Origin: Pocillopora verrucosa
Taxonomy: Eukaryota; Cnidaria; Anthozoa; Scleractinia; Pocilloporidae
Length of the DNA stretch: 64,000 bases
Direction: 5' to 3'
NCBI RefSeq assembly: GCF_036669915.1
Contig: NC_089315.1
Span: 29,571,631 to 29,635,630 of the forward strand
Shown: positions 11,392 through 22,800 of the stretch, one piece after another
Numbering within the stretch: position 1 is the stretch's first letter
Layout of the letters: each line of letters starts with the position of its first letter
Position numbers and translations under genes: made by a program
Notes under the pieces: generated by a model
The model's input: only the letters and a program-made list of their open reading frames with translations
Database searches by the model: none
What the model was told of the DNA's origin: nothing

Positions 11392-13661
11392 TTACTCTGC
11401 TGTTAAACTCTCGTTCCTCACAGGTAGGTAGCACAAAACTGCGTTATAATCAACCTCTCTAAGATTCTCCCATTCATCTAAAGGCACAGGATACTTTTCT
11501 CCTGGTGGAATCCTAATTCCACTATCAATTGGGAAATTGTTGATAATGAAATACACCCTCCCTTCAACTTCAACCGCACCGAGATTGTTGTATGGAATGT
11601 GGCTTTGTTCAACATGAGACCACTTGTTGTTCTGCTCATCATAAATTTCAACTGGGGCGACAGAATTGTACGTAATAGAACCTATGCCCCCTGCAATGCA
11701 TAGTCTACCGTTTACTACAAAGAGGCTGGAATTAAAATGACCACAATTAGCTGATGCCTTAGCTTTCCATTGATTTAGTTCTGGATCAAAACAAAAAACC
11801 ACGGCTGGTTTATCCTCATATCTAGGAAACCCACTTCCGGTAGATCTCATCTCTCTATCAATACCATGAACTACAAACAAACACGAGTTGAAAACTGCGG
11901 ACGCTTTACAACAAAATGTGTTTGGACGAACTCCTGTGATGTAAAATGAATTTATGGATTGCCACTGATTTGTTTTTAAACTAAACCTATGAGGTGGCTG
12001 CGATTCTCTGATTGCGTAGATATAATCATCGATAGAACATAAAGAATCGATCTTATGCTCACACCCTAAAATAGGCGGTAGCGTCTTCCAAGTATTACTA
12101 ACGGTATCATATCGATAAGTAACAAAATATTCTTCCTTTTTTCCCGCTACATACAGGTGACTACCGACATACTCTGCACAGAAACACGCATTTGCCTCAG
12201 TCAACTGAGCCATGGTTGGAAGAGGTTTCCATTCTTTGATTTCAAAATCAAAGTACTGCATCTGGGCTTGAGGAGTAATGGCCACAAGTACCTATCAAGA
12301 ATACCAACGGGTGAGATGAAAATCATGGATTTGATGAAAATTCAAGGTAAACTCTATCAATACTGCATCGATTACGATATGCAGTTGATCCCTTTCTTCA
12401 CGGTCCCGCCATAAATCTCCGACACTTCCCACCAACGACGTCAAATTGTGATCATGTGACTTCGAACAATATCTTTGACAGACCATTTAATTTTCCCACA
12501 CCCTTCGAAAATATCCAAGTTATGTCATCGTATTTTGTAGCTCTCATTAATTTATAACTGTATCAGGATTTTGCTAGACTTTTAGTAAGCCTGGAAACAT
12601 TTTTGAATCAAAGAAGTCTTTCGTTGGCCTTATTCTGCAATTTTGGAGAATTCTGACTTTATTTATCTTTTGTTTAAGGTGTGATTCCTCTTTTCCTGTC
12701 TTTTATTTGTGTTGTATTTGTTCTACTATTTGAATAAAATTTAATTTAGGATAAAGGGCATCTAATTAGCCCACTAGCCTGCCTGGGACCTTTCCTGAGA
12801 TCTAGAAAGATAAACAAGTGGTTTTCTTACCGATTTCATGGACCTTGGTTTTGTTTTGTTGGTAGCGAACTCGGAGCTAGCTGAAGGCTCGTAGCTGTAC
12901 AACAGTGATTCGTGCAAAAGCGTGTGAATCTCTGGAATGACTCGCATTTCTTGCGTATTGAGCTCCGCTATAACCTCTCTGATATTCACCAACCCCAGAC
13001 GAACGGCTCCAATAATTTTGGCCGTAACTTCCATTCTCTCTTCCTTTTTGTGTTTAATCCACTGCATCACCGATTTAAAGATGAATGTCTCGGTCGGTGC
13101 ACTGAGGTCATCTCGGCTGAGAAGGCTGAATAACTGATCTACTTCGATGTGGGTCAAAAATTCTTCGCTTTCACAGACATCTTTATACATCTTAGCAATT
13201 TTATACTCGGCAGCTTCTTGCAGATCTTTCAAGCCATGGCTATCAGCGATTTTCCAGATGCGGCAGAATTTTTCAAAATCAAAGCGAAGCTTCACAAACT
13301 CGGTCAGCAGGAAATCACAACACTGTTGAACAACACTCGTCACTTGAAGATGATCTGCTGCAGCAAGAACTTCAAACACGTTTTCTTCGTTGAGGTGAGG
13401 CTCTCCGGTGTAGATGGAGTCCAGTATGATCGTTAAAATATCAGGTGAAATACTCTCGTCTTTCAGCTCGATCACTTCCTGATTTGCTTCTCTCATTCCA
13501 TCTGTAAACATGGCGTAGAAATAATCGCTATTCGCAGCCAGCACGATGCGATGAGCTGAAAAGATGTCTTCACCAACTTTTAATCGAACATCAATGAACT
13601 GCTCCTCGCCTCTAAACTGAGCACATTTGGACAAAAGAATCTCGGAATTGTTTACAACCAT
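11392..13661 (-). CDS. KLHL-type BTB-BACK-Kelch protein, copy 4
   Basis: Two exons, 13661-12831 (BTB-BACK, 277 residues) and 12291-11392 (Kelch, 299 residues), total 576. The phase-0 intron is 539 bp (donor TCG|GTAAGA, acceptor TTGATAG|GTA). The start [16 protein letters not shown] aligns with the paralogues; the ATG at 13715 would add 18 unrelated residues. [33 protein letters not shown], with the phi-x-E motif as [35 protein letters not shown]. Kelch: blades starting at [15 protein letters not shown] and ending [27 protein letters not shown]. Several blades lack the classic double glycine; one keeps CIAGG. Of the intact copies it is the closest relative of the broken copy at 2073-3350. A Cullin-3 adaptor role is expected from the family. 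Confidence 0.92.
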
Positions 13662-13713
13662 TTTGAAATGTAGGAATTTACTGATTCCGGAGGAGCAGAA
13701 ACTGGGGCAAATC

Positions 13714-13746
13714 ATCGTGTGACCAGGAAATCAAATAATCACGCAA
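13714..13746. promoter_or_regulatory. GTGTGACC / ATCACGC motifs upstream of KLHL copy 4
   Basis: ATCGTGTGACC (13714-13724) and AATCACGCAA (about 13737-13746) lie 50-85 bp upstream of the start at 13661, a looser version of the core upstream of copies 2 and 3. This is inferred only. Confidence 0.3.
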
Positions 13747-14525
13747 CATGAGTAACTACACACCAGCCCCTCCCCAACCCAACATTAACCACAAGATGAC
13801 CGTAAGTGGTTCGGTGAGTGGTAGGTGTGCAGTTGCTCAGATATTGACAATGATCCAGATGTCTGAGACGAATGTCTTGCGTGACGGAAATATTTCGTTT
13901 TTCTTTCTGTTTGATTAATCACGGCACAAAGCAAGTCGAACGTTATGGTTTTAAGATTCATTCTGCGCTCAGAGGAGAAACTCAATACAAAAATTTCTAA
14001 ATCAAAATGAAATCAAGGAAGACTGACACATACCTTCCAATATGGGATTCGTGTTACGTAACGTGACAAAGGGGCGGTTGTGAAGGATTGGTAGAATATT
14101 CTCCATTACTGTTACATTATCAAATACTATGCGGCTTCATACATTTCTTTGGGTTTTATTTATATTGCATTAAGATATCAACACTGATTTCAAATTAGGC
14201 TTTTCATTAAAATGCTGTTTGCACAATTTTTTTCGAAATGCCTCCTATAAATTTGAAAAAGTCTAAGCCTGATGTCTCTCTATGGAACCAGGGTGCTGAC
14301 GTGTTTTCTTAGTTTATATGGACTCAGGTGATTATTAGGATGATCACACCTAATTGGTCAATGGTTAAATGGTATCTCACTAAAATAGTCTCCAAATGCA
14401 ACTTAAATTCAAAATCTCTATGATTGACTTTTTTGTTTTTATGACCTTAACAATCCCCATAAGGGCATTTTTATAATGATGAACTTGGAACATTCTTCAA
14501 AGATATCAAAGATACTTTTTTACAA
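13747..14525. other. Intergenic between KLHL copies 4 and 5
   Basis: No gene is supported. The part near 14526 is probably the 3' untranslated region of the KLHL gene that ends there. No repeat recognised from elsewhere in the window was found. Confidence 0.35.
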
Positions 14526-17342
14526 TTAACTGTTCTCAAGTAACAGCTCATCTGAAGCTTCATGATTTTCTGTCAATTCTTGTTTCATTTGATCAGTCTC
14601 AGTTCTGTTCACAGGCATATAAACAAACACTGCATCTGTATCATGCTGAGAAATTGGCTCCCAATCTTCAATGTTGACATGATAAACCTCCTCAGCACCA
14701 ATTCGGATCCCACTGTCAAAGGCAATGTTACCAAGTATAAAGAAAATGTGATCCTCAATCTCCACAGCTCCAAAATTACCAGGCGGTATGTGAGGCTGTG
14801 GAACAGAACACCATAGGTTATTTTCTTCATCATATACCTCAACATAGCTGGATGGAACAAGTCCCCTTTGACGCTTGCTGGGTGGGTCTGTTTTACCACC
14901 GGCAACATACAATCTTCCCCCAGCTTCAAAGGCACAGGCCTGGGTGTGGCTGTAAACTGTTCCTGCCAACTTTGTCCATTCATTCTTCATAGGATTAAAT
15001 CTGAACACCCCACGATCTGCCCCTCCTTCAGCCCAAGAGCCACCAATGGAATAAATATAGCCATTGTGTACAGCCACGGCGCAGCCATACAGACCTTGAT
15101 CTATATGGAAAGAAAGGCGCTGCCATGTTTTCCTTGAGAAGCTGAATCTCTCTGATACTACAGTGTGATTAACTTCACTGCCACCAATAACATACAGGAA
15201 ATCTTCCAGCATGCACACTTGGAAATCACAATGTGTATTCTTCATAGGTGGTAATGTTTTCCAAGCATGTGTATCAAGCTGGTGCTGATGGACATCTTTC
15301 TCATCAAAGAGGAACAAATAATTTCCAGAGTACAGTGCTGCTGGTTTGATTTGAAGACTTGGTAGTTCAAGACCAGGAAATGGCTTCCATGATTTAGACA
15401 CACTATCAAAGTACTTGACTTCAGACAAGCATGACAATGAAACCAGGGCCTTAAAAAAATCAACAATAGTTGTAATAAACTGTTAAAAAGATATCGTTAT
15501 GTTAGATGTTTTGTGTCAATTTTGTGCAGCATAAGAGCTACGAGCTGGCTGTCCTGAGACATCTCCAAATTTTCTAAAACAAATTGTATGTGACAGTGAT
15601 TCATATTTTTTATTCAAGAGCACACACACCCCATATGTGCTTTTATTGAAAGCATACAAAAAAACTTTCAGACATGGACCCTACACCATGGCATGAGCAG
15701 GGCCTGGAAGAGCTGCACAACCATCAAAGATGCTAGCTTAAAGAAGAAAGGAAGAAATACAAAGAGCTGCAATTGTCTAAAGCAATGCTTATTAACTGAG
15801 TTAGGAGCTGGAGCCAAAAATTTCCCATCTGGCACTCCTTCTCAGGCACTAAGTACCTGATATTAATGAAATTGCAAAATTAGTGCACAAAAGCAGGTAA
15901 AACAGTGTCAATATAGCTGAGGCTATGAGGGGGGCTCCTCGGGTGCATACGAACCTTCTACTCTTGTTGCTAGCTTCATTCAAAAAATAATAACGTATAA
16001 TGATTGAAATTATTTTTTCCTCAGTTCACGAGCGAGTGGTATTCTACAAATCCTGCAATCTGATTGGTTCGGAGAGTGGGCAGTATTCTCCCCATCCAGC
16101 CTGCTCACAGTGGGCAGTTCTTTTTGCAATCATTTGTTAGGTTTGAGAAAAATAAAAATGTTATTCACCAGCCAAGGTCAGTCGGTATTGGGAAAAACTG
16201 TGCCCTCTGTCTAGTGTAACCAAGACCTCGGGCACAGTTTTTCCCAATACGGACCTCCCATCTGGTGAATAACATATATAAACTGTAGAATGTTGTTAGA
16301 GTCAAGTGAGACTCTGGTGTAGGCCAACCTTTAATGAAAAACCCCCTGATGCCTCTGACTTATGATCAACCCACTCTAACAGATTAAGTATCTGACCCAA
16401 AATCGGTGTACCGACAATAATATGCTGTTACTATTTCCCCTTACCCCACGCTCTAACCATGAACGCATGCAGCAAAACTGCAAAGGCCAAAGTACTTACC
16501 TTCGATGAGAGGCGTGGCATTCCCTTCTCTTGAGCAAATGAAGAAAACAAAAAGGGTCGGACATGCTGTGATAAGCTGTTGTGCATGAGCGAAAAACACT
16601 CAGGGATGTCTTTGAACCCCTCCGATTCAAGTTCTGATAGCACAACCATTATGTCGACAAGTGCTAAACGAACTTTGTTCAGCAGCCTTGGCGCATGTGG
16701 CAATCGGTTTTCTTTATCGTACTTCATCCAAGTGATCACGGTTGTGAAAAGAAAAGTTTCCGAGGGAACACTTAGATCGTTACGCGGAAGAAGAAGCTCT
16801 AACTCGTCTACAGTGATGTCCTTCATAAATCCATCTTCCTCGCAAATTTCTCCAAACTTCAGAGCGAGCGCTTGAAGACTTTCTTCACGGAGTTCAGTCA
16901 AATTATGCCGCTCAGCAACTCTGTGAATTTTCAGTTGAGTTTCCATGTGGAATTTATCTCGACTAAGGTTATTTCCGATGAATAAAGAACACTTCTTAAC
17001 CACGCTAAGTATCTGCAAATGATCGGCTGCTTCTAAAACGTCTAGTACGTTATCTTCGGTTAGCGGGAGAACGGAGGAGTAGATGAAATTTAAAATTGTT
17101 TCGAAGGCCTCTGCGGTTAAATCTTCGCCTTGAAGTTCCACCTCATTCTGCGTACTTTCCTTCAACTCGGCAGAAAACATTGCATCAAAAAAGCGGCTTG
17201 AAGTGGCTAATAACACTTTATGAGCATGAAATATCTTTCCTTTGACGCGTAAAGTAACGTCCGTGTAGCAGTGATTTTCGCGCATTTTCGTTAAATTTTG
17301 AAACATCTCGCGCGAATACACCAGGTCCAGATCTTTTCCCAT
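14526..17342 (-). CDS. KLHL-type BTB-BACK-Kelch protein, copy 5 (most divergent)
   Basis: Two exons, 17342-16500 (BTB-BACK, 281 residues) and 15449-14526 (Kelch, 307 residues), total 588. The phase-0 intron is 1050 bp (donor AAG|GTAAGT, acceptor TTTAAG|GCC), placed exactly as in copies 2-4. BTB: CYTDVTLRVKGKIFHAHKVL, MFSAELKES with phi-x-E as L-K-E. BACK: RNDLSVPSETFLFTTVITWMKYDKENR. The Kelch blades keep the double glycine (YVIGGSEV, YSIGGSWAEGG, YVAGGKTD), unlike the other copies, and still carry DSGIRIGAEE near the end. It looks closer to an ancestral, conserved KLHL, and the others may be faster-evolving duplicates. A CACGTG plus ATTGG pair (17492-17502) lies about 150 bp upstream. I could not assign it to a numbered vertebrate KLHL. 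Confidence 0.92.
16158..16275. mobile_element. 118-bp foldback (hairpin) element in the KLHL copy 5 intron
   Basis: The left arm starts ATGTTATTCACCAG and continues through GGTATTGGGAAAAACTGTGCCC. The right arm is its reverse complement, ending CTGGTGAATAACAT. Both arms match almost perfectly over about 50 bp, leaving a short loop. It lies inside the intron 15450-16499. No coding capacity; it resembles a MITE or foldback element, or a remnant of a longer one. Confidence 0.75.
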
Positions 17343-18822
17343 ACTGAAGTGTGGATCATAAATATTACCAACAAATCATAATGAATTGTTTAGAAATGTC
17401 CACCTTTCACCGGTAAAATTTTCAAAAATATCTCTTTATTTACCACCGAACTTTAACCACTTATCATTGCACGTGCAAATAAAGTTTTTGCCACGTGATT
17501 GGTTCAACGTAGATAAAATGATTGGTTAAACCGATCCCAGATTCAAACAGCATGGTACATGCTGATCTTCATAACGACAGGCACGTCTCCTACTCAGATT
17601 ATAAGCAGTAGCAGAAGCAAATATCCGATTAAATTTCGACACAGATGCAAAGCACAGGATTATCTTCTTTTCAATCGTGTGATTCGGTCCAGTGGTCAGG
17701 CGGCACGTGTCAAACACAATTCAGATCACGCAGGTCACGCAAGGAAACATAGGTTGACACTGTTTTGAACTTTTCTTCAAACCACCTGTAAATTGTGTTT
17801 TGCACGAAATAGAAATTAAATTGTAACGGACATCCTATGACTCTATGCAGATTGCTCAACATGGCAATTTTTACAATTTTACATTCATTTTGAACTTGTT
17901 ACCCCTCCCTACCCTTGGCTTTAGCAGATCTAGGCATCGATTATGCCTATAATCTCTCCTTCTTCACACTCCTTTTTATACAAAGTGTTTCCAGCACCAG
18001 GAATATTTGCTGAAAATGACTTTCACACTTGAATGCTTACTTGTTGGAACAATTCAAGGCTTAGTAACCATGCCTGGTGATATCAAACTCTTTCAAATAC
18101 AAATTCAATTTATTTTTTTCCACCATAACACATGGCAATACTTAAACCTGATTTAAATACTTTGAATTAAAATAAATAATCATAGTCATGAAACTTTTGA
18201 CACTGCACGCTGACAAAAAAGGTATAAAGAGTCTAAAAAAAATAATAACTTACAATACTGGAGCTAAGGACTTTATCCTCTGCACCCCAGTTCTAAGGCT
18301 GAAGAGAATACATGAAAAAAAACCTCAAAAAAAAAAAAGACTGCCCATCAGACAGGCAATCATGAAGATTAAAATTCAATAAGATCAAAATATTTTTTTA
18401 TATCTTTTTTTGTGGTGGGTTTATGGAATTGTGAAGACTCAGTAATCAGGAGAAATAGAGAAGAATGAAAAAACCCCTCCCTCACCCTAAAAATTCTGAG
18501 TGATCACAAAAATAGATTTTTGTCAACTTGCCTGACAGGTGTTCAAAGTACAAAAAAAAATTAAAATTGTGAAACAGATTAAAAAGAATCCAGACAAAAT
18601 ATCTCTAAACAGATTTAAAAAAACAATACATCTTCAGAATATGGAAAAGTTTGGGTTAAATCTTAGCTTTCCTTTGCAAGAAAAGAGGTGTAGTCAGTTA
18701 AGGCAATTTTACATATTCCTAACAAAAGTACTTGGTTCAGATCTGACCTATACCTTGCACACAACAAACATTTAAAAGTGCTTGCTCATTCAAATTTAGA
18801 ACTCTTTGCCCCTGACATTTCA
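17343..18822. other. Intergenic between KLHL copy 5 and the UPF0449 gene
   Basis: The KLHL copy 5 promoter probably lies at 17343-17510, with an E-box CACGTG (17492-17497) followed by an inverted CCAAT box (ATTGG, 17498-17502). Further on, A/T-rich sequence with long A runs (about 18200-18620) probably contains the 3' untranslated region of the gene ending at 18823. No other gene is supported. Confidence 0.4.
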
Positions 18823-19646
18823 CTAACTGTCATGTTTTTCAACTTTCCATGCTTCTTTCACTTTGGTGATGGCTTCGTCTAATTCTTCTTTCTTTGATTT
18901 TAAATCTTGGTCCACACTATTTAGACGTTCCTGAGAAGACTCTAGTGTCTTAAATTCTTTCAAAAATGAAGCAACCACACCATAGAGCTCCTCATTAGAT
19001 TGACACTTTGTCTTGATTTCGTCTGCATTTCCTTTACTTTCAGATGTGTCTCCTCCACCAGCTGAATGATCCATGACACTATCTGCACAGATTAAACATA
19101 ATTTTTTTACCAGCTAAAAACTATAAACTGAAATTAAATACCAAAAAATGTACCTTGTGAGAAACCATTAAACCTTTAACTCTCAGAAGTGATTCACATG
19201 TAACTTCACCCTATATACAGGTTATGAGAATTTAAAAACTTATCAGGTAGAGGTTGTTCTCTTGATCTAATGCAAAATCATCGTAGCTGACTAACAAGCA
19301 AATGTATAGCAGCTAGAGAGGAAAATTAACAGTCAGATCTTGGGAGTTATGGGTTAATATGCTGTTGCTGATAGTAAAAAACGCTTTCCTGCGATAACCT
19401 TTCAATAATCAATTTGGCGACATTATTGACGTAACTAAGAGTGATGAGGTATCAGTAAACTCCAGAAATTAACTCACCTGAATGACTGGCCAGCTTGTTT
19501 CCTTTACCCTTTGATATTTGGGCTGATTCTCCAGCTACGATTGACGACTTAAACACGACATCATCGTCCCTTGCCGCAGCCAAATCTTCTAAAATCTGCT
19601 CGACTGACGGAGGAGAAGGACCTTGGTGCGCTTTTTGGCTGGACAT
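18823..19646 (-). CDS. UPF0449 family protein (C19orf25-like)
   Basis: Two exons, 19646-19478 and 19082-18823, with a phase-1 intron (donor TCAG|GTGAGT, acceptor TGTGCAG|ATA), giving 142 residues. The N-terminal PPSVEQILEDL followed by DDDVVF matches the conserved head of human UPF0449 protein C19orf25 (PPTVEQILEDV, DPVF) as I remember it. The second exon is a predicted coiled coil (LYGVVASFLKEFKTLESSQERL, KKEELDEAITKVKEAWK). The function of the family is unknown to me. An in-frame ATG at 19685 would add 13 residues; just before it an 11-codon upstream frame (19718-19686) ends exactly where that ATG begins. The intron is almost filled by a small dispersed element. The gene is head to head with MSH3. 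Confidence 0.75.
19167..19358. mobile_element. Small non-coding dispersed element, family 2 (MITE-like)
   Basis: About 190 bp, starting TTAAACCTTTAACTCTCAG and ending TTGGGAGTTATGGGTTAA; the ends are imperfect inverted repeats. Inner phrases match the copies at 6590-6801 and 49082-49299. It occupies about half of the UPF0449 intron (19083-19477). Confidence 0.65.
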
Positions 19647-19841
19647 TGAAAAAGAATCTAGAAACAACATCACGAATTTGTACATTCAAAGAGGAAATTT
19701 CCTCAGCAAGGCCGCCATGATGGAAATTTGCATAACAGCTAAACCGCTGGCTACTTGTCAGTAGTAACCACTCTCTCCAGTCTTCCTCGTGCTTTTGGAA
19801 TCTTGTGGCAAGAAGAGAGCGGGAAATATATTTAGTTCAAT
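19647..19841. promoter_or_regulatory. Probable bidirectional promoter, UPF0449 gene / MSH3
   Basis: Only 195 bp separate the two start codons, which point in opposite directions. The stretch contains GGCCGCCATGATGGAAATTTG and no TATA box that I can see. A shared promoter is an inference from spacing. Confidence 0.6.
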
Positions 19842-22800
19842 ATGAGAAAATTAAATCTCGGAAAGCTACGTTGTTCCACACAATCAGCCGCCAAAAACCA
19901 GTCTCTGAGTGGCTCATCAGCAAGAGATCAGTCACAGACTACGATTTCCAGTTTTTTCATCACCAAACATTGTCCGGTGAACGATCCTTCCTCCAGTGAA
20001 ACCGGCAGGACAACAGCTGATGGAAATAAGCTCACAAAGGGTGCTAAGGTATGCTTTCTAGTAAAAGAGCTATTCATTGGTACACTGACATTGTGTTTCG
20101 AAACTGATATCGATATTGTAGTAAGATAAGAAGCTTGTTTACATCACACTTGGGCTATCGTATAAACAACCATTAGACCCTACCTCACCTAGCCAATTCC
20201 GAACAACCCCTCCACCACCCACCCCCCCCCCCTCCCCATCCGCCTCTTTTAAGTCAATGAGTTGAAGAAGTAAATTTTGCATTTTACTTTGAACATGAGA
20301 TTATGAGATTATTCAAGAACCTTTGCATGCAAGTGAGCACCAAATACTTTTTGTTCCTGTGTTTTATCCATGCCACCATGAAGCAATTGTGGTGTCTGCA
20401 AGAGCTGGGCTCTGAAATCCACAATCCACACACACACAAAAATGAAGCTTGGGAGGATTTCGATTTATTGTTTCAATTCATTGATATTTATTTGTGATCT
20501 TTCAAAATATTAGAGGTGTGCCAGTAATATATCTCACAGTAAAGACAAGAACAATCCAAGCTCACATTCAAAAAGGCAAAGAATAAGTCTAACTCAGTCC
20601 ATAAAGGAAGCTGGAATAGTTGAAGATCATGTCACACTGAACAATAAGGAAGTATTGAGTAGTTCTACAATGGCCAAATTGAACTGCTTTAGAAAAGATT
20701 CAATCATGACTGATTTACAAGTTGACAAAAAGCTGAGAAATCTGCCAGTCACAGAAATGTATGGAGACAGAATTGAGCCAGACAAAGATCATAAAAACAA
20801 GAGCAATGGTGAAGCTATCAATGACAAGGATGGTGATGGTTCAGAACCAATGGATTTTGATGAAAGAGTTCATCAGGAAAACTTAAATATCACTAAATTT
20901 GCTTGTACATCACGTCCATCAGGAAGACCAATTCAGAACATCAAAAATGTAGTAGAAAAGAATGAAACAGAAAGATATAAACCTCTCAACTTAAGGACTA
21001 AATCCACATATACACCTTTAGAACTTCAGTTTCTTGAAGTTAAATCCAAGTATCCTGATGTCATTTTACTTGTGGAGTGTGGCTATAGATACAGATTCTT
21101 TGGAGAGGATTCTGAGGTATATCATTAAAGATAAGTAGGGCAGTTGCTGAGCGCTGGCTGCCAGGGGAATTCAGTAGATGAAAAAGCAATGATCACCAGC
21201 TAGATTTTTAGCCAGTGATCGCTTGGTAAAATATGTTGGGCACTTCTGAGGTTACACACTAACAATCATTTGATGTTGAACGCTATCTTTGAGAAGCCTC
21301 ACATGAAATTTCAGTCGGTAGCTTAATTTCTTAGCTACAGCCACAGATAAAAAGAAATTGATAAAGCTTAGTTTTATCTATTGCTATTTTTTTAAGGATA
21401 CTATTAACTCTGACTCTAACCTATTTTTTCAGATTGCTGCCAAGGAACTGAATATCACGTGCCATTGGGATCATAATTTTAAGACAGCAAGTATTCCCAC
21501 CCACAGACTTCATGTTCATGTTAAAAGGTGATTAATTCTATTAGGATGTATTACAAAAAAATTCCTCTTCCTCTAGATAGGAAGATAGATTGTTACCCAT
21601 ACTTGAATGTTTCTATGCCACACCCTCACATGCACATAGTCCAAAAAGCCCATTATTTTAAGATTTACCTGAAATGGACAAGCATCCTTATCAGGATAAG
21701 TTGCCTCGCCTTCCTATTCACCACTTCTTGCTACAGAATGTCATAAAAGCTAGAATATGAAAGAAAAAAGAAGGTTGTTATTTGTTTTGTCATGAGAGTA
21801 GGGCCAAGAGAATAAAGCTGAGTCCTCCAGAAAGAATTGAACCTCAAACCTTTGGATTTTATGGTCTGTTGCCCTACCAGTGATCCATTTAGATTTCATT
21901 GGTGAGTTAGACCATTTATAAGGTTTAGGATAAGCTGACAGGAAGCAGGAACCAAGAACTGGACTTTCGACAATTGACTCCTAGTGACTTACAGGCATTG
22001 TATTATGACAACCAAATATTTTCAGGTTGGTCAGTAAAGGTCATAAAGTTGGAGTAGTGAAACAAACAGAGACTGCTGCATTAAAGGCTGCTGGAGAAAA
22101 TAAGAGTAAAGTATTCACAAGAGAATTGGAGGCATTGTATACAAAGACCACCCTGGTTGGGGAGGGTATCCTTTGTTTGAGATTGTGCAGGCCTGAAATA
22201 GGATGATGGGTGTAGCATGAGGGGTGAGAATAAAGGATGAGAGCCCCCCATTAACAATTTGCCATCCTTTAAGCCCTCATCACTCTTTTTGCAAAACTTT
22301 GAAAACATTCAGTCTTGTCATCTTGATATGCAATTCTCACCAAACAGTTGCCATATTTTTTACTTGAATTCAATTTTGTATTGACCTCAATGACACTAAG
22401 ATATGAAGACTATGGAAGATTTAGATGAAGCAGATTCTGTGGAGATGGGAAGTGGATATCTCATGTGTCTTGTTGAAGATGATCCACAGGATTCTAAAAT
22501 AAGCAGTGATAGAAAGCTGTTTGGATTGGTAGTAAGTAAATTTCATAATTGTGTGAGAGTTCCTTAGGGTCTTCAGGTCTACCTTAACTTTTAACTAACC
22601 CTTGGAAAGTCAACTACTCCCTTAAAAAATTTGTGCGGTCCCTCCTAAGTTACAATGTATGACAGATGCATTAGGTCCATTGTAAAAAAAACTTCGTGGG
22701 AGTTCCCTGCTTTAAGGAGCCTAGAGTTCCTCACAAAGATCCTCAAGGCAAGTCCCTTCATAAAAGACCCTTGTGTTCCCTGCAGAGTCAGTCCTAGAAT

